DNA of 64,000 nt from Rhodeus uyekii (GCA_037043235.1 JAWRVZ010000056.1:2687001-2751000); one strand, 5' to 3'; positions 10,932-21,656 are shown, counted from the first letter of the stretch. Made by a program: numbers and translations. The notes: a model not told the origin generated them from the sequence alone.

Positions 10932-12083
10932 CAGTAATACCTCGAGATACGAGCATAATCTGTTCCAGGGCAGAGCTCGTAACTCGAATTGCTCGTATCT
11001 AGAATATTTTTTTTCCTAAACTAAAAAAACATTTTTTCCTAAACAATTTTTTTTCTTCCCAAAACTAAAAAACAAAACAAAAAAAACTATAGAAAACAAA
11101 TTAAATTAAAACTTTTATTAGTATAGACACACACACACACACAATTATAGCACATGTATACAGTATAAGGATTCGTGTGATTTCAACTAAAATGTGGTTT
11201 TAATTATAATTTTTAACAGACATTAGCGGCAGGTGCGGAGGAGGGAGGGAGGGGGTTGGTACGCAGACACTTGAGTCCTACATGAACACTATGTAACTTA
11301 CTTAAACCTAAATTAACATAACTGAACTTAGCTTACGAATAAAAAAAAAAATGTTTATATTTAATATTATTGTTTTGTTTTTTTTCGATTTGTTTTCTTC
11401 CCTTTTCTCGCCTGACTACCTCACTTTCATTTTCACTTGGCGCAGACCTTTTAATGGAATGCCTATCGAGGGAGATTTGTTTCTGTCTCCCTTACAAAAT
11501 GAGTAAGGTACGCGTCGTCAAAAAAACGCCGAAGCGTGACCAGTAGACAATTTATCAGGGAGTTTCTTTTCAATGAAATCAGAAACCTTCTCTCACATAG
11601 CCATCAATTCCTTAATTTCACTTGTAGAAATGTTTCCCTCCGGTTCACGCTCAACTGCTGAGCTCTTACATCACCTGTGTATGTTCCATCGTCTGCAGCT
11701 CGATCAACTCCTCAGTCCACAGTTCCTCCTGATGCTCCTGCGTGCTGGATCACTCACGCCAGCACCATGCTCAAATTTATCCACAATTTCTTGCTTCATT
11801 TCCATGGTCATCATGCGTTTCTTCTTCTCACTAGCATCCGTTACCACTCACTTTCTTATAACTCATCACTATTTTGTAGAATATTGCACAAAATAGTACG
11901 GGCGCGGGACTTCCATACAGAAGTCAGCGAACATGTGAAGTAAACGTGCGTCGGCATCGGCGTCAGTAGGCATGCTCGTATCTTGAATATTTACCCATAT
12001 CTAGAAGCAAAAATCAGCTTGAAGGCTTGCTTCTATCTTGGAATACTCATATGTAGAGACGCTCGTATCTCGAGGTATTACTG
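10932..12083 (-). mobile_element. Tigger/pogo-like DNA transposon, internally deleted
   Basis: The left end begins CAGTAATACCTCGAGATACG and the right end is its inverted copy (CGTATCTCGAGGTATTACTG to 12083); both are flanked by TA (10930-10931 and 12084-12085), the Tc1/mariner-superfamily target duplication. CAGTNNNNCCTCG-type ends are characteristic of Tigger/pogo elements. The minus strand carries two transposase remnants joined by a large internal deletion (see the separate entry). At 1152 bp it is about half the size of an intact Tigger element. Confidence 0.88.
11410..11840 (-). pseudogene. Tigger-like transposase, N- and C-terminal remnants fused by deletion
   Basis: On the minus strand, from about 11836 downwards, the frame reads KKKRMMTMEMKQEIVDKFEH then GAGVSD, matching the helix-turn-helix start of Tigger/CENP-B-type transposases. 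Immediately after (about 11715 to 11410) comes sequence reading EELIEL and, further on, EIKELMAM-stop-EKVSDFIEKK, which matches the C-terminal tail of the same family; the stop (TGA) lies where Tigger proteins have tryptophan. The DDE catalytic core that should lie between is missing, so the copy cannot encode an active transposase. Several frameshifts follow. Assignment is from recalled family sequence, not a search. Confidence 0.75.
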
Positions 12084-12089
12084 TATACA

Positions 12090-14560
12090 AAATATAATTT
12101 TGTTGATTGCTGCTATTGCTTGTGCAGTATTGTTTAAACCATGACTTAAAGAATACACACAGAAGCATACATAAAAACAGATCTTGTCTGATGCTCCTAA
12201 GGGAAGATTGTGTGTTTTATGGAAGTGTTATCTGTTTATGTTTTCTATCAGATAACCTTTTATTGATAATCAAATAATCTATAACTAACCTTGTTTATAA
12301 TCTTGTCCATTCACTGTGAACATAGGAGTATTTCAGTATTACTTAAACAGTGGAAGTGACTGTTGAATATCAGAAAACTCACCACATCATCTCTGACCAT
12401 GATGCTCTTGGTGGCTGAATGTGCCTTTGGCCACAAAACCACAAATGATAAGTCTAGCAGAAAGCACTGCATTATTGCCTCCTGTTATAGACCACCGGTA
12501 AACACATTATGCAAAGCACCGATACCACGTTCTTGAGCGATTAGCCACAACTCAACACCCCTTTCAGCAAGCCTAAACACAAGGGAAGAGGAAAACAGAG
12601 GCAGTTTATTTAGTGGTTTTTGTTGTACTTCTTGTCATTAAAAGGCTTTCCTGCTAATTCTGATAATGGCTCTTAAATAGGCCCCTCGATCAGCCTTGCA
12701 CGAGGAACTGAGCACAACCTTTCTTTGTGGTTGTTTGTGCCAAGCCACATTTCATTCCAGTTTATTTAGCATTTTTATTATCTAACTGACACTTGCAGAT
12801 AAAGCATTTGTTGCATTTTACCATGATAATCAAATGCTTTCAGAACCTGACAAACTTTGCTCACCTTTTAACACAACTACACCTGCTTAAAACCACCAGG
12901 AGGACGTTAAACACCAGTACTGCTTGTGTGATATCGATCAGGCTGAGTAAAACTCTCTGACAGACCTGGCCACAAAGATAAGAGTGGGAGGTGGAAAAAA
13001 AAAACGAACTGTTATGTCAGCAAGGGGCTAGCAGTTAACCAAAAAAAGAGGCAATAGTTGTTGTCTTTTTACATAAAAAAAGAAAAGATTTTATTGATGT
13101 CCCACTTGGCTGTCATGAAAGACAATGTTTCGAATAAAGCAGTCCATTGTTAACTCTGTCTGGCCAGAGCAGTTTAATGGCAGCAAAGGACACTGATCTT
13201 AAAAATGAATATCTTGCTTGGGGTTGTACATGAGTCAGGCTTTCTTGTGATAATCTAAATGAACATTTGACAGTCGATCTGTGTCTTTGGACACCGATCA
13301 ATAAAACCCCTGCAGGTTAAAGGATGCCCAGAGAACAGCTGGAGGGAATTCCTCTCTGGCCCTGTTCTTGCTTCATAAAAAAGAGCTTCATCCTCCACTT
13401 TATTTCAACAATGACATCTCGGGTTAAAAGTATGCCTTAATCCTGAAATGTCAGGATGGGAGACTGTGTGTGTATCACTCGAAATGTTTTGTAAAGAACT
13501 ATTAAATAATCAAGCTATGTTTGTGTTATCCTCACTTCGAGTATATGCAACCGATTCTCCTCAAAAAAAAGATGTAAGATGATTGTGAGGATCTATAATG
13601 TTTTGTGTTATTCAAACAAAGAGGTCTTTTTGCAGGGATGAATGTGGTAAATGATATATATTCCAGTGATTTAAATAATTTGGGAAGTGCTTTCTTGTGC
13701 TCTAAATGACAGAACTCCTGTGACTGTATATCATTTAGTGGTTTCAATGTAGCTGGAGCTGTCCAGGGAATGCAGTGCTATTAATGTTTAAAATTCCAGA
13801 CACTTACACAAGATGTGTCTCTTTTCAATTATTCAGATTTTGGCCCATAGATAAAAAGGAAAGGAGCTGCATCCATTTACAGATGTGTATCATTTATAAG
13901 TCGCTGTTCTCAAGTGGCCAATCTTGTGCTTAAAAATGCTCTCACCTTGCTTTAGCCACTGAAAGCTGTTCCGAGGTTCACTCGCACAATGCAACTGCAG
14001 ATGACACATTTGCCTGTAAGTGCCTTGAACTGGGAAAGTCTTTCAGGCACATTCTTATTCCACAAAGCCTCCAAATAGTGGCATAAATCTCAAATGCATA
14101 TTCAGGTCATGTAGTGGTCAGGTTTTACAGCTTGCACTTGGGTTCTTTGAACCGAGACAGGAAATGTGTGTTTCTTTCTGTGGTGGATTCAAGAAACATG
14201 TCTGTATTCTATGAAATGAATGAATTTCTCCCACCAACCATAAAATACGCAATAATATCATGTACTTGCTTATTTGTAGCTTGTCTTAAGCTGTTCAGTG
14301 AGGTCTGGTTATGATCCAGGCTCGTTGTGGCCAGGACTAGGCCGGAGTATAATTAGTTGTGGTTGTCCTGAGTGACAGTGACAGATGTAAATCCCACCTT
14401 CTGCTTACATCAAGAGCCTGCTAGAATAGAATTAAAAGATTAAATAGACTATATGTGGGTGTACACCAGGACCATTCAAGCACATGCCTATTTAGATTTT
14501 TTTGTTAATTTTGTGTACAACTTCCGACTTTGTGTATTTTTGATAAAAAGTGGGGTGTGG
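12090..14560. other. Non-coding DNA, no recognisable gene
   Basis: Mostly unique AT-rich sequence. Parts near 12480-12900 and 13110-13500 have mixed composition and could be old regulatory sequence, but no motif or open frame is convincing. Confidence 0.45.
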
Positions 14561-14569
14561 GTGGGTAAA

Positions 14570-14788
14570 ACAAAGGTTGGCACGAAATGTTTCCTGGGTG
14601 CCACACCAAAATGTCTGCCCACTACTCTGGGCATGTGTGTGTTCACTACTCACTACTCCAAATGTGTTTGTACTAACTTGGATGGGTTAAATGCAGAGGA
14701 CACATTCTGTTTGGATCAAGTCCCCAAGTCAAGTTTGGGTCCCCATATTTGGGCTTCACATGTCACTTTCACTTCACTTCACTTAATT
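14570..14788 (+). mobile_element. Non-LTR retroposon 3' end with (CACTT)n tail
   Basis: The stretch CTTGGATGGGTTAAATGCAG near 14680-14699, followed by a GGGTCCCCATATTTGG-type segment and a terminal TTTCACTTCACTTCACTT microsatellite, matches a retroposon 3' tail that is widespread in teleosts (recalled, exact LINE/SINE family not assigned). The upstream CTGCCCACTACTCTGGG and GTGTGTGTTCACTACTCACTAC motifs belong to the same tail. The copy is 5'-truncated. Confidence 0.6.
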
Positions 14789-14829
14789 AAGTTGGGCAAG
14801 GGTAAAAGTGTTTGTCTAAAATGTTAATG

Positions 14830-16257
14830 TCCAAATGGCAAGACATTTCTGCATTTGGGTTGTCCAGTCCACACTTTCTATGGATTATTTGCTTTAAAGG
14901 TATAGTTTAGTCTATAAATCTTTATATACTTTAATACCTTATACACTTATATACTTTAATATATGTAATTGGGAACTGATTTGTATTAATAAAAACATTG
15001 TGCATTGTGAATACTGGATAACCTATATCTAGATGTCAGTTTTGCTAGTTTTATTGAAATGACTTTTCAAGTGAACCCATGACCCCTCACATCAGCTTAT
15101 TTGCTTATTTTTTTATTTGAGCTTATTGTTGTAAAGATACTGTTGTTTTTTACATTTCATTAATCACATTTGTTCACATTGTGTCTTTCACCAAGGGCGT
15201 CAACCGAAACAAAACCAGGCGGAGGTCCCTAAGTATACTTTGTTTTCAGAGACAAAGCATTTTGATTTGACATTATACATCAGAGTTCTTGAAACACTTA
15301 AAGTTAAGAGCTAATTCTTATTTAGTGGTTCCATATTCTGTACTAATGCACAGTGGGCTTTTGGGGCCACTGGATATACATACATTGAGTATACCACATT
15401 CTGAAACATAGAAATAAGCGTCTTTTTTCATTTTGATAGAGACTCCGTCAAATGTGCCCTGCATAAAACACGAGCATCCCATTTTGCATCTTAGAAGCAT
15501 ATGTCTCAATCGTTCAGCCATAACAAACACGATTATGTTAGTGAAAGTGATCTGTCTGCTTGTCTCCGATTCGTCCTCCACAGACAAGTGTGTGACCTCT
15601 AAGGTGATGCAAATGGCTGTTGGAAAAAGGCGTCAGTATGGAAGACAGGTCGTCTCTCTCGCTCGCTCGCACGCTTCTCCCAGGATGCGGTGAACACCAT
15701 AACCTCCTTGACTGCTCTGCTGCAACATGCTGTACATTAGAGACCCCCTACATCCCTGCATGTGCTTAAGACAGACGAAAAATCACATGTGAGGAAAAAA
15801 GGTATCCTAATCACCTGATACCAATCCTTTTTCCATACAGCTCCACCTCAAATGCAAGAGAGGAGTAAAAAATGAGGGGTCAGGATGGGGGTTGGTGGAG
15901 ACTGAGACGTAGATGAGGTGAAAGGTGCAGAAAATATATAAAGATACAAAGGAATCCCCACCTTCCCCCTTGAATACGTACACCTTCGGTAGGCGAATGA
16001 CTGTCATCCAATTAGAGCACCAAGGGAGGTTTGATTAATTTGGTAAGAGCCAAAGGTGAGCCGGTTGACTAGCCCATGCAGAAGATGCAAAGGTATGGGC
16101 AACCGCTGAGCCTCTTGAGGGCTTCAAAAGTCCTGATTCAGGATCAGGTGAGTATCAGACCAAGGCAGAGAATGGGTGAGCATCGATGTGTTGGGGTTGT
16201 AGGTGCTGCAGACCAATGGTAGAGATATATAAAAAAGATATGATAGAATGAGATTTT
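14830..16257. other. Non-coding DNA, no recognisable gene
   Basis: AT-rich to about 15200, then more complex sequence. The open frames at 15318-15693 overlap on both strands and show no protein-family resemblance. Confidence 0.45.
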
Positions 16258-16460
16258 AAAGTCACACTTTAAGGCGTATAAGTCACAGTTTTGATAAGTA
16301 AAGTCATTTTTTGAGATCCAAAGTTACAATTACAAGGAAATAAAAAATAATAACGTGAAATTGCAATTATGAGAAATGTATCCACAATTACAAGTAAATT
16401 ACATTTTCAATATTCAGTCAAATTGGAAGAAATAAAGTCACAACTATTAAATATTAAGCT
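16258..16460. repeat. Degenerate AAAGTCACAATTA-type minisatellite
   Basis: Motifs such as AAAGTCAC, AGTTACAATTACAAGG, TGAAATTGCAATTATGAGAAAT and AATAAAGTCACAACTATTA recur about every 20-25 bases with much divergence. This resembles the ~22-bp AAAGTCGCAATTACGAG repeat found in fish genomes. It is old and heavily mutated. Confidence 0.6.
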
Positions 16461-17607
16461 CTACATTTGTATGTTTTACTCTGAGGCAGAAAAATAATTT
16501 CATTTTTGAGAGAAACAATTTACAAGGCTAATTATTTTCACCTTAAATTTTTGTGTTAGGACTATATGACATGTTAATGTTGGAAATCTGTCTGGCAACA
16601 ATCATCATTTTTGCTATTTCATTTGGTTACGCTATAGTGGTCCAAGCATTACCTAAGTTTGTGTCTGTACAGTGGTCTTTTTATTAAGAAATAATGAATT
16701 ATTTTACAAATTCAAAGTATCATATCACTGCATTTAGTGTCCATTCTTTTCCAGATCTGCCCTGGAAAGGTATATGATGTCAGTTATTTGTTTTACTTGT
16801 TGGAGTGGAAAAGCAAATCTGTTTTTCCCAAAGAAGAAAATCAGAGAGGGTATTTTAGGATGCATTTGATTTATTTCCCTATTTTGATTTGGTGACGTGT
16901 TACCCATTTCTGGTGTTCTTTACAAACGAGCTGACAGGTGGAGAGACTTCACTTCTCTCCTTTCTCTACAAACTGGCGAGTGAAACTAGCCTTGACGTGA
17001 AACTAGAAGGGCTTGAACGAAAGGGGCAGCGGACCAAGAGCAAGAGAAGGCCTCAACGTGAGCCGCCGATAAGTTATTGGTCTCTTCTCAAATCGTTTCT
17101 CCTTAGTTCTTCGTTACATTTGCGTGCGTTTCGGATGAATCTGAGCAGAAAATCAAGGCCTGGCTGCAGAGAGACAGAAAGACAGCAGTGACAGTGATTG
17201 ATGTTTGAACGGTCTCCCTGATTCACTGATTAAACCCATCAATCTATATGCAGAAAAGGTGTCTGATGCAAATAGACCCAATCAGATGGGACAAAATGGT
17301 TTTGTCAGGATGTATGGAAATAAGAATAGCCAGAAACAGAGGTGGGATTGGATAAGAGCACCTTTCCAATACAGGCAAATGTTGAAGGTGTGATGTTCCA
17401 AATTAAGGGGATTACATGCTTCCATTCTTCCCTCTGCCCTCTTGCACGGATAACCAAATTGCTTCGCTGTTTTATTTCTTTCTCAATAAACTAATAAAAA
17501 GATGGCAAGACCTGAATAGTGCCACTGAGAATCTACTAACACATTTGAATTCAAGAGTTTTGGCATTTGGTAAAAATGTTTTATCAAGTAACCTAAAAAA
17601 ATAAATA

Positions 17608-17613
<6 letters not shown>
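16461..17613. other. Non-coding DNA, moderately complex
   Basis: The part from about 16900 to 17400 is unrepetitive with mixed composition. An open frame at 16889-17191 has no coding signature I recognise. No splice-flanked exon is evident. Confidence 0.4.

Positions 17614-17676
<63 letters not shown>
17614..17676. repeat. (AT)n microsatellite
   Basis: A perfect AT tract of about 31 units, separated by about 32 bases from a second tract. Confidence 0.95.
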
Positions 17677-17678
<2 letters not shown>

Positions 17679-17704
17679 GATGTATGGGCTTTATTCAAGT
17701 AAGA

Positions 17705-17708
<4 letters not shown>

Positions 17709-17759
<51 letters not shown>

Positions 17760-17780
17760 TATAGATATATAGATATATAA
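17709..17780. repeat. (AT)n microsatellite with ATAG variants
   Basis: A perfect AT tract to about 17757 changes into AGATAT units to about 17780. A further short AT tract lies at 17810-17821. Confidence 0.93.
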
Positions 17781-17999
17781 TTAATTCTAATAATAGTAAT
17801 GAGAAAAATATATATATATATGCGTGTGTATGTGTTACTTCAAATGCATTACTTCTAACACAGTTCCATAACATAGTTGCATAAAAAGAGCACGTTGTTC
17901 CATTGTTTAATATTGGTATGTACTATGCAATACTGTTTCTTGCAATATTTTGAAAAAAGTTGTATAGTAGATTTACTTTTAACTGCATTAAATTGTATT

Positions 18000-18440
18000 T
18001 GATGCTTTGTAAAAGTTGTTTTCCACAGCTCTGTGGCCCGGTATAAAAGCAGGCTGTGCTGCTATAAAGTGTGCCCCAATTCTTTACCCCCTCAAGTCAA
18101 TTGTGATCTGAATCAGTTTAATTAAGTAACAAATTCGGTTGGCATAGTAACAGCCCAGCTCATTTATCATGGGAAATAGTCTGTGAGACGGACAGGTTGC
18201 TCGGCAACAGCCAATGGCTATGCAAAGACGGGCCAATGACAAATTGCACAGGATGCAGATGCTGTGATGGGGGGCCAGCGTGTTTGACTGGCGCCCACAT
18301 GGGAGCAGTGGCAGAGAGAGGAGTGAGGGACTCCTCAGGAAACAGACTGTGTCAAAAGGGGGAGGGACAGTTTGATCTGCACAATGCAGGCCTCCTGTGC
18401 CAACATCACTAACCGCAGTCTAATAGGCTCTTCAGTCAGG
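18000..18440. promoter_or_regulatory. Candidate cis-regulatory block: X-box, CCAAT, octamer, TATA-like
   Basis: The block contains a palindromic RFX-type X-box, GTTGCTCGGCAAC, at 18196-18208; a CCAAT at 18211-18215; an octamer-like ATGCAAA at 18220-18226; and a second CCAAT at 18233-18237, all within 42 bases. A TATAAAAG lies at 18042-18049 about 150 bases upstream. Sequence composition is balanced and free of repeats. An open frame from 18197 uses a TTG and is not a credible gene start. The X-box/CCAAT/octamer spacing is seen directly; function as enhancer or promoter is inferred. Confidence 0.4.
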
Positions 18441-18709
18441 AACCCAAAGCTACATAAAACCTACTTTTCTTTTTTAGAATCAACTGAGCTATAGGTATAC
18501 GTCACACTTTGGCAGTAATAATTTGAAGATTTAGCAAAGATAAAGAGATACTCGCATGGAAATGGAAATGTCCAGTGACATAAAGACTATTGCTATGACT
18601 ATTGCTATGTCACTAAGAAAAAGAAATGTGCAATTTGTCAATTAAACAATATTGTTTCAGAACTGGCACATTCAAGCACTTGTGTGCAATGTGCACCGTT
18701 CAGATGAGG

Positions 18710-18732
18710 ATATATATATATATATATATATA
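18710..18732. repeat. (TA)n microsatellite flanking a transposon
   Basis: A short TA tract into which the Tigger-like element at 18733 inserted, using a TA target. Confidence 0.85.
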
Positions 18733-19486
18733 CAGTAATATTCTGAGATATGATACGAGTACCAGTATTCCCAGATACGAGTGAACCTTCAACCATTTTT
18801 TTGCATTGAGATAATAGTAAAGATTTGATATACGAGCACGCTTAGTGACACGGACCCTAGGTGTTTGAGCACTCTGAGCAGACCACACGCCTCACTAGTT
18901 CACTTCATGTGCTCGTTGACTTCCGTACTCATCGTTATGTAGATCTATGGGGTATTGCATATGATATACACTAGAGGGCCACCCTGGTTTTACAGCGGGA
19001 GGTTACCGGTGGCAACGAGTGATTCACAAGTATTAAGCTGGGAGCAGCATGAGTTATGTGTGTTCAATGATCATGAAATATGAAGTTCTGAGACATACAG
19101 TGTTGTGCGTGTAGTCTATCCAATACACTACACGGGAAAAAACACTACACTTCCATATTGTGTTTGTGTTATCTACTTAATCTACATATTCATCCTCCTC
19201 CTCCGCACATGCCACTACTGTATCGTCTGTCTCGAAGGTAAGAACTCATTAAAACCACATTTTATTTTATATCACAGGAATCCTTGTATACTATAATTTT
19301 CTCTGTGTGTGTACGTCTCTATAGCAATTAAAACATGTTTTTTCAATTGTTATTATCCCTAATAAGGGAGTGTTTTAGAGGGCCAGAACGTTATTTCTTA
19401 TGGAAAAAAATTATTTGAGATATGAGTAATTTGAGTTACGAGCTCGGTCCATGAACGGATTATGCTTGTGTCTAAAGGTATTACTG
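18733..19486. mobile_element. Degenerate Tigger-like transposon with TA target duplication
   Basis: The left end CAGTAATATTCTGAGATATG and the right end AGGTATTACTG are inverted, and both resemble the ends of the element at 10932-12083 (CAGTAATACCTCGAGATACG). TA flanks both ends (18731-18732 and 19487-19488). Subterminal motifs GATACGAGT on the left and GAGTTACGAGCTCGGTCC on the right are also inverted relatives. The 754-bp interior has no identifiable transposase, so this is a shorter, older or separately deleted member. Confidence 0.75.
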
Positions 19487-19493
19487 TATACGT

Positions 19494-20106
19494 TGTGACG
19501 GGTGGAGCCAACGACAGACACAGTGGGAGTGGTAATAAGCCCCAGAGAGGCGTTTTATTCAAACATAAGTGTCCAAACACAAAACGAAAGTAAAATAAAG
19601 TGTCCAAATAAACAGGGGACCTGGTGCCCTCGTTGTGCAAACGGTCTGTGACGGAGGGGAAGTGAAGGAGGATGGGTCCAGGAGAGGGGCGGGGTCCGGC
19701 GCTCGCAGGTGCTTCTCCCTTGTCCATTGCGTGGAGGACGGCGGCATCACGTCCGGCGGCTCATCCTCTTCCTACGCCGGAGCTGCGGGGAAATAGCGGC
19801 CCGGCATCCTGGCCCGTCAGCCGCGTTACGAGTGTTAGACCCTCAGACTCCCTTCCTGAACCCACGAGGACACCAGCGTGCATGCACGGGGAAGGACCCG
19901 CCTCCCGAGGAGAGGCGCGCTCGTCATTTATCGGCGGCGGTGGTAACGCTTCATGCATCTCAGGTGTGTGCCACCACACGCCGCCAATTCTCCTCATTAC
20001 CGCGCCCCTCCTCTCTTCACCCACTCCAGTCGGGAGCCTGGCGAAGGGCGGCGATACGAGTGACGGGGCGGCGTCGAGATCAGGGGGAGGCAGCCGTTCC
20101 GTCACA
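19494..20106 (-). repeat. LTR (3' LTR of a minus-strand miniature LTR element)
   Basis: A 613-bp repeat nearly identical to 20468-21080. On the minus strand it starts TGTGACGG and ends CGTCACA. An AATAAA (minus strand, seen as TTTATT near 19555) sits about 60 bases before its 3' end. By eye it differs from the other LTR at five positions (for example G/A in GATACGAG and G/T in GGGGGAGG), roughly 0.8 percent, indicating recent insertion. Confidence 0.9.
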
Positions 20107-20467
20107 TTCCCCTCCCCTAAGCGTCGTTCCCGTCCTCCAGAGGCCACCCACCCGGGAGTGCTACCTCCTCAGCCAGGCCCCATACGGTCGAAGTGGGCGG
20201 GTCAAGGAACCTCTCCGGGGCCACCCTCGCCGCATCGGAACCGGGACAGAAAAACACCGCCTTAGTACACAGCCTCACGCAACCACGGGGTAAAAGGGGA
20301 ACAGGAAAGTAATCACTTACCCCTATTGTGGTTGGGAGGCGCGACCGCATCCAGTTTCTGTCCAAGTCCGGTTTTCGTCCGATCTTCCGCGAGCGAGGTG
20401 GGATGACGTCAGTCGATGACCTCCCACTGCGCCGTCTAAGCTCCGCCTTGCCCGCATTCTCCACCAC
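20107..20467 (-). other. 361-bp interior of the TRIM-like element
   Basis: The minus-strand frame through this region ends in ALPGGWPLEDGNDA followed by a TAG at 20117-20119, inside the polypurine tract. The frame continues backwards into the 5' LTR, so a true start within the element is uncertain. I do not recognise the peptide; it may be the last residues of a longer ancestral protein kept because the 3' end carries packaging or priming signals. Confidence 0.5.
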
Positions 20468-21080
20468 TGTGACGGGTGGAGCCAACGACAGACACAGTGG
20501 GAGTGGTGATAAGCCCCAGAGAGGCGTTTTATTCAAACATAAGTGTCCAAACACAAAACGAAAGTAAAATAAAGTGTCCAAATAAACAGGGGACCTGGTG
20601 CCCTCGTTGTGCAAACGGTCTGTGACGGAGGGGAAGTGAAGGAGGATGGGTCCAGGAGAGGGGCGGGGTCCGGCGCTCGCAGGTGCTTCTCCCTTGTCCG
20701 TTGCGTGGAGGACGGCGGCATCACGTCCGGCGGCTCATCCTCTTCCTACGCCGGAGCTGCGGGGAAATAGCGGCCCGGCATCGTGGCCCGTCAGCCGCGT
20801 TACGAGTGTTAGACCCTCAGACTCCCTTCCTGAACCCACGAGGACACCAGCGTGCATGCACGGGGAAGGACCCGCCTCCCGAGGAGAGGCGCGCTCGTCA
20901 TTTATCGGCGGCGGTGGTAACGCTTCATGCATCTCAGGTGTGTGCCACCACACGCCGCCAATTCTCCTCATTACCGCGCCCCTCCTCTCTTCACCCACTC
21001 CAGTCGGGAGCCTGGCGAAGGGCGGCGATACAAGTGACGGGGCGGCGTCGAGATCAGGGGTAGGCAGCCGTTCCGTCACA
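20468..21080 (-). repeat. LTR (5' LTR of a minus-strand miniature LTR element)
   Basis: Second 613-bp copy, same ends as 19494-20106. The minus-strand start lies at 21080 and the TG...CA ends are intact. The open frames at 20646-21164 and 20735-21154 are duplicates of those in the other LTR and are not genes. Confidence 0.9.
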
Positions 21081-21126
21081 ACGTATATATGCTTATATGT
21101 ATATATGCTCACACATATGTATTTAG

Positions 21127-21153
<27 letters not shown>
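21127..21153. repeat. (AC)n microsatellite
   Basis: About 13 AC units lie just downstream of the LTR element. Confidence 0.9.
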
Positions 21154-21157
<4 letters not shown>

Positions 21158-21208
21158 TTGCTAATCTGTAATGAGTAGTGTATCCTTTAGTTTAAGAAAA
21201 TGTTTATA

Positions 21209-21656
21209 CAGTGGAGTTCACTTATCTCGAGACACGGTTAACTCGCCAAAACTATTGAATTCCAAGGCTGGCTAAAGCTTTTTATTGGTGATAATACGCG
21301 GGCATATTTGTTAGACAGACAGAACGCAAGAAAGTATGCAATCTAGTACAGCCACACAATGCGCACACACGCACGCACACAAACACATCCCTGTTTCTGA
21401 CATGACTCTGCTCAGCGCTGCTGTGGATTGAAGAACAGATTGAAGGTTATTAAAAGACGGGACGAAGCCGAATTTGTTGAGGAAGCACATTAGACAGGCA
21501 GAACACAAGAAAGTACGCAATCTAGTACAGCGTGATGACCTCACGAACACTCATGTTATGATTGCTTACGCTGTGAGTGAAATAAAAGTGTTTTTTTATT
21601 GTATACTGGTAAATCTCTGCTGTTAGTTGGTGCACAATATTATTAGAACTCCACTG
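21209..21656. mobile_element. Tigger/pogo-like MITE
   Basis: The ends CAGTGGAGTTC (21209) and GAACTCCACTG (to 21656) are perfect 11-bp inverted repeats, flanked by TA on both sides. The left end continues ACTTATCTCGA...GTTAACTCG, the style of Tigger-family termini. Inside, a roughly 40-bp motif (CAGAACGCAAGAAAGTATGC at about 21320 and CAGAACACAAGAAAGTACGC at about 21499, each followed by AATCTAGTACAGC) occurs twice. No transposase frame is evident. Confidence 0.75.

Larger units (their letters stand above)
19494..21080 (-). mobile_element. Young non-autonomous LTR retroelement (TRIM-like)
   Basis: Two 613-bp LTRs enclose only 361 bp. On the minus strand a primer-binding-like site TGGTGGAGAATGCGGGCA begins one base after the 5' LTR (20466 downward), and a polypurine tract TAGGGGAGGGGAA (20119 to 20107) directly precedes the 3' LTR. 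A 4-bp target duplication ACGT lies at 19490-19493 and 21081-21084. There is no room for pol, so it must be mobilised by enzymes of another element. The interior holds a short minus-strand open frame whose TAG stop forms the first bases of the polypurine tract, a perfect TGACGTCA (20404-20411) and a GGGTAAGT donor-like site (near 20315-20322). GC content is much higher than the surroundings. Confidence 0.88.

Noticed and set aside
16889..17191. 100-codon plus-strand frame
   Set aside because: No recognisable domain, no acceptor or donor at its edges, and similar-length frames occur by chance in this window.
18197..18412. 72-codon frame downstream of a TATA-like box
   Set aside because: It begins with TTG, not ATG, overlaps the X-box itself, and its Cys/Gly-rich peptide resembles no family I know.
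19672..21164. Open frames of 126-197 codons on both strands in the LTR region
   Set aside because: The same frames occur in both LTRs and overlap on both strands. They result from GC-rich LTR sequence poor in stops.
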